Shown here: positions 26,723-35,461 of the stretch, in pieces
How positions within the stretch are numbered: the stretch's first letter is position 1
How the letters are laid out: each line of letters starts with the position of its first letter
Origin: Streptomyces hayashii
GTDB taxonomy: Bacteria; Actinomycetota; Actinomycetes; Streptomycetales; Streptomycetaceae
NCBI RefSeq assembly: GCF_024539815.1
Contig: NZ_JAHHIU010000009.1
Coordinates: 62,001-126,000 of the forward strand
Direction of reading: 5' to 3'
DNA length: 64,000 nucleotides
Program-made: the position numbers and the translations under genes
The notes under the pieces: generated by a model
Seen by the model: only the letters and a program-made list of their open reading frames with translations
Told to the model about the DNA's origin: nothing
Databases searched by the model: none

Positions 26723-29200
26723 TCACGCCTCCCAGACGGCAGCGGCCGTACGGTCGTCGGCATAGCCCTTCACCCGCACCTGCGTGTCGGCGAGGAAGGC
26801 GGCGAGGCCGGGCGGCGCGGGGTCCGACCAGCGGCCGGTCAGATACGCGGACAGACGCGGCTCCCCGCGCAGGGGGTCGGCCAACCCTCCGGTGCACATC
26901 AGGAGCGTGTCACCCGGGCGGGCTACGGAGGCCCGGAAGCGGAAGGGCGCCCGGGGCGGTCCCGGATCGGGGTCGTAGGGGTTGGGCGGTGTGGTGATGC
27001 CCAGGTCCATGGTGAGCCGGTCGCCCTCGGGCGTCTCGGAGGGGAGCGACCCGACCCCGACCACCGGCTCGCCGACGACCTCGCCCACCTGCGGTTCGAT
27101 GTCCCGCCAGACACCGCCGCGCAGCCGGAACAGTCCGCCGGCGCCCACACCGAAGAACACGCGCGTACGGCATTCGGGGTCGGCGGGCAGCAACAGACAG
27201 CGCAGGGTGGCCGCATACTCGTCAGGTTCGAGCCCCTGTTCCGCGGCGCTGGCACGGAGCCGCCCGAGGCTGCGGTCGGTGAGGCGGTGCAGGCCCGACT
27301 TCAGATCGCCGCGCCGGGCCGCCCTTATGTCCTCGGCAAGCCGGACATGGCTGCGGCCCACGGCCTTCCCGATCCACCGGCACACCTCGGCGGCCGCACG
27401 GTGCGCGCCCGGCGTCGCTCTGGCGCCGGTCGCCATCGCGACCAGGATCAGCGCGTGCTCGCCCGTCCCGAAGCGGGCGGTGAGCAACGAGTCCCGGCGC
27501 GGCTCCCCCCGGTACCGGGCGGAGTCGCCCCGCACGGACGCGGCCCGCAGCGTCCAGGCCCCGTACCGGGCGCCCTCCAGGACGGTGTCGGCGACCAGGT
27601 CGTCCAACTCGTCCGGGTCGGCGGCCGGGAGAGCGGTGGGCTCGGCGTCGTAGGTGGGCGGCCCGGAACCGACGTGGTCCTTGGAGGCGGGGAGAGCCGG
27701 GAACGTGAGGACTGCGGGCGGGTGGTCGGGCACCGTGGGCTCGACGGGCCGGTCCGGCGCGCGGTCCGGAGCCGGGATCGGAGCTGAAGTCGGGGCCGGG
27801 ATCGGGACGGGTGCACCGCCTTGGCCTCGGGCAGTGGCGGGGTCGGACGACGGACCAGCCGGGGTGAAGGAGGGTGCCGGGCCGTCGGCGTAGGCAGTGG
27901 GAGCCGTCGGAGGCGGCGGGGCATAGGCCAGTACAGGCGGCTGCACGGGCGGTGGCGGCGCCACGGCGGGAACAGGGGGTGCCGTGGGGGCGGGCGGTAC
28001 GGGTGGTGCGGCAGGCACGGCAGGAGCGACGGGTGCGGCTGGCACGGCAGGTGCGGCGGGGGGCTGGGGACGGAGGGTCGTCTGCGCCGCCGTCGGGGTC
28101 GCTGCCGCGGGCGTGGTCGCTGCCGCGGGTGAAAGCCAGGGTGGCGCCTGTGCCGAGCGGCGCGGTGCAGGTGAGGGGGGTTGTGACGCGGGTGCTTCGA
28201 CGGAGGTGGACGCCCCGTGCGTCGACGTATCGCCGTCGGGCGGGGCGAGAGCGGGCCCTCCGTCCCGGAGCGGCTGCTCGGCGAACCCGGGCGGCAGCGG
28301 ACCGGGCGGGAAGTCCGCGGGACCTGGAGGCCCGTCCTCGGCTTCGGTTGGCCCGTCCGGCGGCGGTACCGACCGGGCGCCCCAGCCCAGATCCCCCCTG
28401 GCGTCGGTCGACGCATCGCCCCGGGCATCCGGGCCGACGCCACCGGTCCCCCAGTGGGAGCCGCGGCCGTCGGCGGCCCGCCCGCTGTCCTGCCCGCCGT
28501 TGTTCCGCTCCCCGACGTCTCGCTCCGCGCCGGGCGCGCCGGGCGCAACTGGCGGGGCGGCAGCGGCGGGCGGTCCGCTTCTCGGCTGCGGAACGATCGT
28601 CTCCGGCTGAGGAACGGTCGTCTCCGGCGACGAAGACGACGATGGCCCTGACCGCGTCACGTCCTGCGATGTCCACCAATCCGCTTGTGCGCCGGGACTG
28701 GACTCTTCGGCGCGCGGCGACGGCAGAGGACTGACGGCGCCGGAGCCGGCCTCGCCGCCCGCCGCGCCGCCGGTCTCGCCGCCCTCCGCAGAGCAGACCG
28801 CGTCGCCCGTCGCATCGCGCGTGGCCGACGAGTCGCCCGCGTCGCCGTCCGGGCAACGTCTCATGGGCGAGCCTTGCGCCCCCTCCCGGTGGCGTCCGGC
28901 CGACGCACCCTGCACGCCGTCCAGGTCTCGGACGTCTTCCAGGTCTCGTACGCCTTCCAGGTCTCGTACGCCGTCCAGGTCCCGTACGCCCGCCGGGGCC
29001 CCCGGTCCGACGCGGTCGCCGTCGCCCGGGCGCGCCCCGTCCGTCGCGCCCGCGGAGCGCACCGCGCCGGCGGCCGAGGCGAAGCGGTCGTCCAGGGAGT
29101 CGGCGGCGGGCGCGGGCCCCGTGTCCTCGGTGGCGTCGTCGTACAACTGCCGCCACCAGTCGTCCTCGCGACCGGTGGGCCTTCCCCCCTGCTGGCTCAT
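26723..29200 (-). CDS. PP2C-like protein phosphatase domain protein with very long disordered N terminus
   Basis: An 825-residue protein. Residues 1-30 form a short conserved head (GREDDWWRQLYDDATED). About 30-540 is low-complexity (Pro, Ala, Gly, Asp; includes DLDGVRDLEGVRDLEDVRDL and PAVPAAPVAPAVPAAPPVPP). The C-terminal 280 residues are a PP2C_2-type domain: WTLRAASVRGDSARYRGEPRRDSLL, a middle HALILVAMATG, then MCTGGLADPL and KGYADDRTAAAVWE at the end. Several metal-binding Asp positions of PP2C are retained, but the central GD/DG signatures are weaker than in active enzymes. I chose the ATG at 29200 (MSQQGGRPTG); an in-frame ATG 21 bases upstream is possible. It may dephosphorylate Ser/Thr-kinase targets, but none is encoded nearby. 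Confidence 0.8.
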   Translation of the reverse strand: MSQQGGRPTGREDDWWRQLYDDATEDTGPAPAADSLDDRFASAAGAVRSAGATDGARPGDGDRVGPGAPAGVRDLDGVRDLEGVRDLEDVRDLDGVQGASAGRHREGAQGSPMRRCPDGDAGDSSATRDATGDAVCSAEGGETGGAAGGEAGSGAVSPLPSPRAEESSPGAQADWWTSQDVTRSGPSSSSSPETTVPQPETIVPQPRSGPPAAAAPPVAPGAPGAERDVGERNNGGQDSGRAADGRGSHWGTGGVGPDARGDASTDARGDLGWGARSVPPPDGPTEAEDGPPGPADFPPGPLPPGFAEQPLRDGGPALAPPDGDTSTHGASTSVEAPASQPPSPAPRRSAQAPPWLSPAAATTPAAATPTAAQTTLRPQPPAAPAVPAAPVAPAVPAAPPVPPAPTAPPVPAVAPPPPVQPPVLAYAPPPPTAPTAYADGPAPSFTPAGPSSDPATARGQGGAPVPIPAPTSAPIPAPDRAPDRPVEPTVPDHPPAVLTFPALPASKDHVGSGPPTYDAEPTALPAADPDELDDLVADTVLEGARYGAWTLRAASVRGDSARYRGEPRRDSLLTARFGTGEHALILVAMATGARATPGAHRAAAEVCRWIGKAVGRSHVRLAEDIRAARRGDLKSGLHRLTDRSLGRLRASAAEQGLEPDEYAATLRCLLLPADPECRTRVFFGVGAGGLFRLRGGVWRDIEPQVGEVVGEPVVGVGSLPSETPEGDRLTMDLGITTPPNPYDPDPGPPRAPFRFRASVARPGDTLLMCTGGLADPLRGEPRLSAYLTGRWSDPAPPGLAAFLADTQVRVKGYADDRTAAAVWEA

Positions 29201-29335
29201 GCCGCCAATTGTCCACCGCACGGGCCGTATGAAAACGGGGCATCCGGAAAATGCGCCACCCCACGGGTACCGAACGATTTTGCGAGGGATGCACGGAGCG
29301 GTCGGCGACCGAGCCGGTCGAGGTGCGACGGTGGC

Positions 29336-29375
29336 CGCCGGGCGGTTCCGCCCCCCACGGGAGAACCGCCCGGCG
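29336..29375. terminator. Perfect 13-bp stem hairpin
   Basis: CGCCGGGCGGTTC and GAACCGCCCGGCG around a 14-base loop in the spacer upstream of both neighbouring genes (divergent starts at 29200 and 29679). It may act on transcripts reading through or as a structured leader; its role is unclear. Confidence 0.5.
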
Positions 29376-29678
29376 ACTCGGGTGACCAGGACTCGAATCC
29401 CCTATTGCGCCCCTGCGCGTCACGAGCCCGGGTCACGTCTCACAGACCTCGGAGCGTGGCCTGGCGGCCGCGCCGATCCGGGTGTGCACGGCGTTGCCCG
29501 ACACCCACCGTGGACGATCGATGGATGATCACATGTTCCCGCCGTGGCCACACATTGGCAGAGTGACCGGCGGTACGGCGATGATGTACGGCGGCGGGTT
29601 TACGCCGTGGCTGCTTCCCGCCACGCACGGGACGTCGGTCCGCCGCTCACGGGACGTCAGAAGGAGGGCCGGCACCCC

Positions 29679-30662
29679 ATGCTGGGAGCGATAGGACTCG
29701 ACGAGACGCACGAGTCGGCGTACCGGGCGCTGGTTTCGGTGGGCGCCGCGGACGTACCCGATCTCGCACGCCGGCTGACGTTGGGCGAGCATGACACGGA
29801 ACGCGCGCTGCGCCGGCTGGAACGACACGGCCTTGCGGCTCAGTCCTCGGGTCGGCCGGGACGCTGGGTCGCCGCTCCGCCGGGGGTCGCCCTGGGCGCT
29901 CTGCTCACCCATCAAAGACATGAGCTCGACAAGGCGGAGCTGGCAGCCGCCCTGCTGGCCGAGGAGTATCGGGCGGCCGCCGCCGAACCGGCGGCCCACG
30001 ACCTGGTCGAGGTGGTGACGGGTGCCGCCGCCGTCGCCCAGCGCTTCCTTCAGCTTCAGCTCGGGGCGAGCGACGAGGTGTGTGCGCTGGTCACGGGCTC
30101 TCCGGTGGCCGTGACCAGCAGCGAGAACGACGCCGAGGAGAGCGCCGCGTCCCGCGGAGTGCGCTACCGCGTCGTGCTGGAACGGGCCGTGCTCGATCAG
30201 CCGGACGGTATGCGGGAGCTGACCGCCGCTCTGGCCCGGGACGAGCAGGTTCGCGTGATGGAGACCGTGCCGACGAAACTGGTGGTCGCCGACCGTTCGC
30301 TCGCCCTGGTGCCGCTGACCGGCCGCTCGGCTGAGCCCGCCGCGCTGGTGGTGCACGCCAGCGGACTGCTCGAATTGCTGTCGGGGCTGTTCGAGTCGGT
30401 GTGGCGGGATGCGCTGCCGCTGCGCCTGGGTGCGGGCGGGGTCGCCGAGCGGGACCCGGCCGCACCCGACGTCGGCGACCTGGAGATCCTCTCCCTGCTG
30501 CTGGCCGGGATGACCGATGTCAGCGTGGCCAAACAGCTCGATCTGGGACTGCGGACCGTGCAACGCCGGGTGAAGGGGCTGATGGAGCTGACGGGAGCGA
30601 CGACACGCCTGCAGCTGGGCTGGCACGCGTACGAACGCGGCTGGGTGACCCGGGAACGGTGA
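29679..30662 (+). CDS. Transcriptional regulator with TrmB-like N terminus and LuxR-type HTH
   Basis: A 327-residue regulator of a Streptomyces family that joins an N-terminal TrmB-like winged helix (about 5-65, HESAYRALVSVGAADVPDLARRLTLGE) to a C-terminal LuxR/GerE HTH (about 265-325, LEILSLLLAGMTDVSVAKQLDLGLRTVQRRVKGLMELTGATTRLQLG). The middle part resembles phospholipase-D-like or ligand-binding modules of this family and may sense a small molecule. The ATG at 29679 is 10 bases after a strong AAGGAGGG. No obvious target gene lies next to it; the DUF456 gene 83 bp downstream may be cotranscribed. Confidence 0.85.
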   Translation: MLGAIGLDETHESAYRALVSVGAADVPDLARRLTLGEHDTERALRRLERHGLAAQSSGRPGRWVAAPPGVALGALLTHQRHELDKAELAAALLAEEYRAAAAEPAAHDLVEVVTGAAAVAQRFLQLQLGASDEVCALVTGSPVAVTSSENDAEESAASRGVRYRVVLERAVLDQPDGMRELTAALARDEQVRVMETVPTKLVVADRSLALVPLTGRSAEPAALVVHASGLLELLSGLFESVWRDALPLRLGAGGVAERDPAAPDVGDLEILSLLLAGMTDVSVAKQLDLGLRTVQRRVKGLMELTGATTRLQLGWHAYERGWVTRER

Positions 30663-30745
30663 CGACACCGCTTACCAGCGTTTCTCGGCTGTCCAGTCGC
30701 ACGCCTTGACCTGCGCTTTCTCTCAGGCTCAGGCAGGCTGGGCAG

Positions 30746-31228
30746 ATGGGAGTGTGGGAACTCCTGATGGTCGGACTGGTCATACTGCTCGGCCTGTGTG
30801 GAGTGCTGGTACCCGGCGTCCCGGGATCGTGGCTGGTATGGGCCGCGGTCCTGTGGTGGGCGCTGGACGATCCACGTCCGGTCTCCTGGTTCGTGCTGGT
30901 CGGGGCGACGGTAACGCTGTTTCTGTCCCAGGTGGTGCGCTGGGCCCTCCCTCCTCGCCGACTTCGCGCCAGCGGCGCGACCCCGCGGATGGCGGTGTAT
31001 GCGGGAGTAGGCGCGTTTCTCGGATTTCTCCTGCTGCCCGTGCTCGGCGCGGTCCCCGGCTTCATGGGCGGCATCTACCTCTCGGAACGCCTCCGCCTGG
31101 GCCGCCACGGCGAGGCCCGCGCGTCCCTGCGCACGGCGATGCGCTCAGGCGGCTGGAGCGTGCTCATCGAACTGTTCGCCTGCCTCCTGATCGCGGGGGC
31201 ATGGCTCGGGGCAGAACTGTGGGGCTGA
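30746..31228 (+). CDS. DUF456 integral membrane protein
   Basis: A 160-residue membrane protein of the DUF456 family. It shows the family pattern of paired hydrophobic hairpins: LLMVGLVILLGLCGVLVPGVPG, LVWAAVLWWAL, FVLVGATVTLFLSQ, MAVYAGVGAFLGFLLLPVLGAVPG, and a last segment SVLIELFACLLIAGAWLGAEL. The repeated small-residue motif VPGVPG / GAVPGFMGG is characteristic. Function of the family is unknown. Confidence 0.88.
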   Translation: MGVWELLMVGLVILLGLCGVLVPGVPGSWLVWAAVLWWALDDPRPVSWFVLVGATVTLFLSQVVRWALPPRRLRASGATPRMAVYAGVGAFLGFLLLPVLGAVPGFMGGIYLSERLRLGRHGEARASLRTAMRSGGWSVLIELFACLLIAGAWLGAELWG

Positions 31229-31388
31229 CGGGTGCGAGACCGACGGCTGTGAATCCAGTGCCGGGGCCGACGGCTGTGGCTCCATTGCCGGAAACCGACA
31301 GCTATGGGAGCCAAGGCCGGGACCGCCAGCTGGTAGGCGCCAGGCTTCAGGCGCCGGGGCCGAAAGCTGCGGTCACCAGGGCCGGGAC

Positions 31389-31517
31389 CGACGGCTGACG
31401 CCGGACGGCGGACGCCGGACGGCTGACGGCTGACGGCTGACGGCCGACGGCAGACGGCAGACGGCAGACGGCAGACGGCAGACGACGGACGGCGAACGGC
31501 GAACGGCGAACGGCGAA
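31389..31517. repeat. 7-bp tandem array (GACGGCT / GACGGCA / GAACGGC)
   Basis: About 17 consecutive heptamers in three homogenised blocks: GACGGCT, then GACGGCA, then GAACGGC. Upstream, 31229-31388 is a degenerate interspersed repeat of GCCGGGGCCGACGGCTGTG-like words. The whole 31229-31639 spacer lies between the stops of convergent genes and contains no gene. Confidence 0.93.
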
Positions 31518-31639
31518 CGTGTATCGGGGTGATCACGGGCAATGGCTCGCCGTCGTCAGAGCCACGCCCGTCCGCGCCACGCCTGCCAGGTCCACACCCG
31601 TCAGCGCCACGCTCGTCAGGCCCACGCCGTGCTTCGCCC

Positions 31640-32266
31640 TCAGAACGACGGAGTCGGGAGCGCCCCCTCCAAGGTCAGCAGTCGCACCTTGCGGTCCAAC
31701 CCGCCCGCGTATCCGGTCAATGAGCCGTCGGCGCCGATGACCCGGTGGCAGGCCCGCACGATCAACAGGGGGTTCGCCCCCACGGCGCCGCCCACCGCTC
31801 GCACCGCCATCCGCGAGGCGCCGACGCGCGCGGCGACCTCACCGTACGTAGTGGTCGCCCCGTAAGGGACCGACTCCAGGGCGGCCCATACCCGCTCGCG
31901 GAACGCTGTGCCCTCACTGCGCAGGGGAAGCGTGAACTCCTTGAGGTCGGCGGCGAAGTAGGCGTCGAGCTGTTCCCGCGCGGAGCGGAAGGGACCGGGA
32001 TCGTGCCGCCAGTCCGCCCGGACGGTCCGCCCGCCCTTCTGCCCGGGCACGGAGAGCGAGGTCAGCGCACCGTCGGGATCGGCGGTGAGCAGCAGGGGGC
32101 CGAGCGGGCTCTCCACACTCGTCCAGTACGTCGTCACGTCCGCGCGCCGCTCCCCCGGTTCCGTCCGATCGGTCGGGTCCGACACCGCGGCCAGGTCGGC
32201 CAGGTCGGCCGGCTCGGTCGGCTCGGTCGGCTCGGTCGGCTGGGGCAAGGCGGTCGAGTCGGTCAT
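31640..32266 (-). CDS. ogt: Methylated-DNA-protein cysteine methyltransferase
   Basis: A 208-residue suicide repair enzyme that moves the methyl group of O6-methylguanine to its own cysteine. The DNA-binding and active-site region includes GTAFRERVWAALESVPYGATTTYGEVA, RAVGGAVGANP and the acceptor C173 in RACHRVIG, followed by the Asn/Gly-rich TGYAGGLDRK. The usual motif is PCHRV; here the proline is alanine, a rare change next to the nucleophile. An N-terminal extension (about 1-40) is repetitive (TEPTEPTEPADLADLA). It overlaps the ada-alkA gene by 4 bp (ATGA), so the two are one alkylation-repair operon. Confidence 0.93.
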   Translation of the reverse strand: MTDSTALPQPTEPTEPTEPADLADLAAVSDPTDRTEPGERRADVTTYWTSVESPLGPLLLTADPDGALTSLSVPGQKGGRTVRADWRHDPGPFRSAREQLDAYFAADLKEFTLPLRSEGTAFRERVWAALESVPYGATTTYGEVAARVGASRMAVRAVGGAVGANPLLIVRACHRVIGADGSLTGYAGGLDRKVRLLTLEGALPTPSF

Positions 32267-33657
32267 CGTTCCTCCGCGGTGCGCAGATGATGCAGATGGT
32301 GCAGGGCATAGGTGCGCCAGGGGCGCCAGGTGTCGGGAACGTCCGCGTCAGCCGGCGCTACGTCGGGGTCGCCGAGGGCGCGGGCACGGATTGCCGCTAC
32401 CGCCCGGGCGTCCAGGCCGGGCAGGGCCAGCAGCGCGGCCTGTGCGTCGTCCCGGTCTACGCCCGGATCCAGGCGTACGGTGCCGTCGGCGAGGGCGACG
32501 ACGAGAGCGCCCAGCGGACCGTCCGGCTCGGACTCCGCGAGGACGGCCGGATCAGGGAAGACATGGGTGAGTGTGCCGCACGGGGCGTCGAGGACCTTGC
32601 CGTAGGCGTGCACGAGCCGCTCCGCCCGGGCCCGTCCGACGAGCGCCCGCACCGCGTACTCCTCCGGGTCGGCCGCCCCCGGCGCGCGCAGCCCCGGGCG
32701 GGCGGCGACCAGCGGGGCGAGCCGCGGATCGGCGCCCAGTCGCTCGTCGACGGCGTAAGGGTCGGCGTCGAGGTCGAAAAGCCGCCGCAGCCGCTGAACC
32801 GCGGTGGTGAGGTCGCGGGGGTCGGTGAGGTGCAGGCGGGCGTCGAGCCAGCCGCCGGGACGGACGGCTGACGACCGGCGCTGATTCCCCGCCCGCTCGT
32901 CCACGGCGGCGATGCCGGCGCCGTACGGCAGCCGCAGCGTACGGCGGTAGGTGCGCCGACCGGTCGGCCCGCTCACCTCCTCCACGCCGGCCACGGCCTC
33001 TCGTTGCAGCAGGTCGAACACGGCCTGCGCGTGATACGGGCCCCGGTGAGCCAGACGCAGCGGTATCCCGGCGGCGGGTGTGCCCGTACGGAGCGGCGCA
33101 CGCACGGCGGCCCGCAACTCGCTCGGGGTCGTCGCGTACACGGCGCGGACCGTGTCGTTGAACTGGCGCACGCTGGCGAACCCCGAAGCGAAGGCGATCT
33201 CGGTGACCGGCAGTCCCGTCGTCTGCAGCAGGACCCGCGCGGTGTGCGCGCGCTGCGCCCTGGCCAGTGCGACCGGGCCGGCACCGAGCTCGGCGGTGAG
33301 CTGCCGCTGCACCTGCCGGGCGCTGTAGCCGAGCCGGTCGGCCAAGCCGCCGACACCCTCGCGGTCCACGATTCCGTCGCCGATCAGACGCATGGCCCGG
33401 CCCACGACGTCGGCCCGCGCGTTCCACTCCGCCGATCCCGGCACCGCGTCCGGACGACACCGCCGACAGGCCCGGAAACCCGAGCCCTGCGCGGCGGCGG
33501 CCGTCGCGAAGAACCGCACGTTGTGACGTTTCGGTGTCACGGCCGGGCAGCTGGGCCGACAGTAGATGCCGGTGGTCTCGACGGCGAAGAAGAACTCGCC
33601 GTCGAACCTGGCGTCCCTGCTGCGGACCGCTTCGTAACGCGTTTCCTGGTCCGTCAT
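32263..33657 (-). CDS. Ada-AlkA fusion: alkylation-response regulator and 3-methyladenine glycosylase
   Basis: A 464-residue fusion typical of actinobacteria. The N-terminal Ada zinc domain has the four ligands C33, C37, C64 and C67 (YCRPSCPA and FRACRRCRPD); one of these accepts methyl groups from DNA phosphotriesters and switches on activation. An AraC-type HTH pair follows at about 80-185 (ADRLGYSARQVQRQLTAELG, PVTEIAFASGFASVRQFND). The C-terminal part (about 195-464) is AlkA, with an AlkA_N domain and an HhH-GPD fold ending in VPDTWRPWRTYALHHLHHL. It would activate its own operon with ogt in response to methylation damage and excise alkylated bases. Upstream lies a 570-bp non-coding spacer of repeats and dyads. 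Confidence 0.93.
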   Translation of the reverse strand: MTDQETRYEAVRSRDARFDGEFFFAVETTGIYCRPSCPAVTPKRHNVRFFATAAAAQGSGFRACRRCRPDAVPGSAEWNARADVVGRAMRLIGDGIVDREGVGGLADRLGYSARQVQRQLTAELGAGPVALARAQRAHTARVLLQTTGLPVTEIAFASGFASVRQFNDTVRAVYATTPSELRAAVRAPLRTGTPAAGIPLRLAHRGPYHAQAVFDLLQREAVAGVEEVSGPTGRRTYRRTLRLPYGAGIAAVDERAGNQRRSSAVRPGGWLDARLHLTDPRDLTTAVQRLRRLFDLDADPYAVDERLGADPRLAPLVAARPGLRAPGAADPEEYAVRALVGRARAERLVHAYGKVLDAPCGTLTHVFPDPAVLAESEPDGPLGALVVALADGTVRLDPGVDRDDAQAALLALPGLDARAVAAIRARALGDPDVAPADADVPDTWRPWRTYALHHLHHLRTAEER

Positions 33658-33778
33658 GAGTCCCAGTCTCAGCCCGCGACGAGCACCCTGCTAGCGGAAA
33701 TCGGACACGACGTCCGTGACGGCCACACATCGATGACGAGAGCGCCGTCCGCACAGCCGTTAGCACGAATGGCATACG

Positions 33779-34078
33779 TGACATCCGTGAAGCCCGTTAC
33801 GTCCGCGACCTCGGTGGCGTACGTGGCGTCCGTGATGCCGGTGACGCCGGCACCGGCTGGCACGAGACCCGCATCCCCACCAGCGCCACGTCGGTGTCGC
33901 GCGGCGCATACGCCGGGGTGACGACGTGAGGTCGGTGACCTCGGTGACGTCTGTGGCGACGGAGGCGACGGAGGCGACGGAGGCAACGGAGGCAACGGAG
34001 GCGACGGAGACATCCGTAACGCTGGTGACGTCGGTGACGTACGTGATGTTGGTGACGTACGTGACGCCGGTGACGTGG
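33779..34078. repeat. 9-bp-phased repeats upstream of ada-alkA
   Basis: Two blocks of GTGACGTCC-like 9-bp words (33779-33862 and 33929-34078). At 33955-34008 there are six tandem copies of GGCGACGGA or GGCAACGGA. The period keeps frames open on both strands, giving peptides such as VTSVTSVATEATEATEA, but no start, ribosome site or family supports translation. Confidence 0.9.
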
Positions 34079-34133
34079 TTACGCATACGAAACGGAAACC
34101 GCGTTCGCAACGGAGCCAACGCTGCCGCGGGAC

Positions 34134-34233
34134 GTAACCGGTTACCGAAGGAAACCCGATGGGAAATCGCTTCCCATGGGTAACCGGTTACTCGGCCTGT
34201 ACGGTTGCTCAACCGTCAGTCAAACGGTTACCG
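34134..34233. promoter_or_regulatory. Cluster of dyads including GTAACCGGTTAC twice
   Basis: The perfect 12-bp palindrome GTAACCGGTTAC occurs at 34134-34145 and 34180-34191. Between them lies TGGGAA-5-TTCCCA (34160-34176), and after them ACGGTT-4-AACCGT (34201-34216) and a half-site AAACGGTTACC. The cluster is between the end of rsgA and the ada repeats. It looks like an operator cluster or protein-loading site; no gene starts near enough to make its target obvious. Confidence 0.5.
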
Positions 34234-35352
34234 GGGTGGTGCAGGCCACCACGGCCCACGCCCCCGCTTCGCCTCCCCCGCCGCGCGCCCCTCCGCCTGC
34301 CTGCGCTTCCAGTCCTGACGGACGTCGGCGCGCATGCGTGCGTCGGACTTGGCGACGATCCACTGGTTCTCCCGGACGAGTTTGCGGTAACTCTCCAGTC
34401 GGCGCAGCGACAGTTCGCCGTCATCGACGGCCGCGCGCACGGCACACCCCGGCTCTGCATCGTGCGCGCAGTCGTGGAACCGGCAGCCCCGGGAGAACTC
34501 CTCGATTTCCGCGAACACTTGGCCGACGCCCCCACCGGCGTCCCAGAGTCCGACACCTCGCAGCCCGGGCGTGTCGATCAGGACGCCACCGCCGGGAAGC
34601 GGCAGCAGGTTGCGGGTGGTGGTGGTGTGCCGCCCCTTGCCGTCCATGTCGCGGGTGGCCTGGACGTCCATCACGTCATCGCCGACGAGTGCGTTGGCGA
34701 GTGTGGACTTGCCCGCGCCGGACGCCCCGAGCAGCACTGAGGTGCCCCGCCCGATGAGCGCCGCCAACTCCTCGACGCCCTTGCCCTCCCGGGCGCAGAC
34801 GGTCAGCACAGGTACGCCGGGCGCGCTGGCGACGACGTCCTCGACCAGGTAGGACAACGCGACCGGGTCGGGAACCAGGTCGTCTTTGGTGAGCACGACG
34901 ACAGGCCGGGCGCCGGACTCCCAGGCCAGGGCCAGGAAACGCTCGACACGGCCGAGGTCGAGTTCGACGGCCAGGGAGATCGCGACGACGGCATGGTCGA
35001 CGTTCGCGGCGAGGATCTGCCCTTCGGAGCGCTTGGAAGAGGTGGAGCGCACGAAGGCGGTACGGCGCGGGAGGAGAGCGCGCACGTATCGCGGATCGCT
35101 GCCGACGGGGTCGACCGCGACCCAGTCCCCCGTGCACACGACCTTCATCGGATCGCGGGGCACGACGAACTCGGTGTCGGCGCGGACGACGCCGGTCGCG
35201 GTGACGACGTCGCACATACCTCGGTCGACGCGCACCACACGGCCGGGCAACAGATTCTGCACGGAATAGGGAATGAACTCGGTTTCCCAGCCCTCGTCCC
35301 AGCCATACACGGCGAGAGGGTGTGAAGAAACCGATGAAGAGGAGAAATGCAA
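34228..35352 (-). CDS. rsgA: Ribosome small-subunit GTPase RsgA
   Basis: Circularly permuted GTPase of about 374 residues that helps late maturation of the 30S subunit. After an N-terminal OB fold come, in permuted order, G4 (VLTKDD), G1/P-loop (LLGASGAGKSTLANAL), G2-like TTTTRNLLPL and G3 (DTPGLRG). The zinc-binding tail carries CRFHDCAHDAEPGC. The TTG at 35352 is preferred: it follows AAGGG and gives the usual N terminus; an in-frame codon at 35385 would add an unlikely leader. A perfect 20-bp dyad lies 56 bp before this start and a 24-codon frame with a strong ribosome site 110 bp before it, so expression may be controlled. Confidence 0.93.
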   Translation of the reverse strand: MHFSSSSVSSHPLAVYGWDEGWETEFIPYSVQNLLPGRVVRVDRGMCDVVTATGVVRADTEFVVPRDPMKVVCTGDWVAVDPVGSDPRYVRALLPRRTAFVRSTSSKRSEGQILAANVDHAVVAISLAVELDLGRVERFLALAWESGARPVVVLTKDDLVPDPVALSYLVEDVVASAPGVPVLTVCAREGKGVEELAALIGRGTSVLLGASGAGKSTLANALVGDDVMDVQATRDMDGKGRHTTTTRNLLPLPGGGVLIDTPGLRGVGLWDAGGGVGQVFAEIEEFSRGCRFHDCAHDAEPGCAVRAAVDDGELSLRRLESYRKLVRENQWIVAKSDARMRADVRQDWKRRQAEGRAAGEAKRGRGPWWPAPPR

Positions 35353-35407
35353 GGGAGACCCTTCACAGGGCAGCCTCGGCAGCACTCCGCTCCAGCACGT
35401 GAAAACC

Positions 35408-35427
35408 TACGTGAAAGCGTTCACGTA
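35408..35427. promoter_or_regulatory. Perfect 20-bp operator-like dyad before rsgA
   Basis: TACGTGAAAGCGTTCACGTA has two exact 8-bp arms around 4 bp. It lies between the small frame at 35462 and the rsgA start, a typical repressor position. Confidence 0.6.
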
Positions 35428-35461
35428 AGTGAATCAGAAGGGAACGGAGCGGATAATCCGG

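Noticed and set aside
29380..29452. tRNA-like GGACTCGAATCCCC sequence
   Set aside because: It resembles a T-arm on the minus strand, but the stem does not pair (gggga against cctgg) and no anticodon or acceptor arm can be drawn around it.
33760..34212. A threonine/valine-repeat protein (VTYVTNITYVTDVTSVT) on the minus strand
   Set aside because: The 9-bp-phased DNA repeats open frames on both strands equally, and no start signal or conserved domain supports translation.
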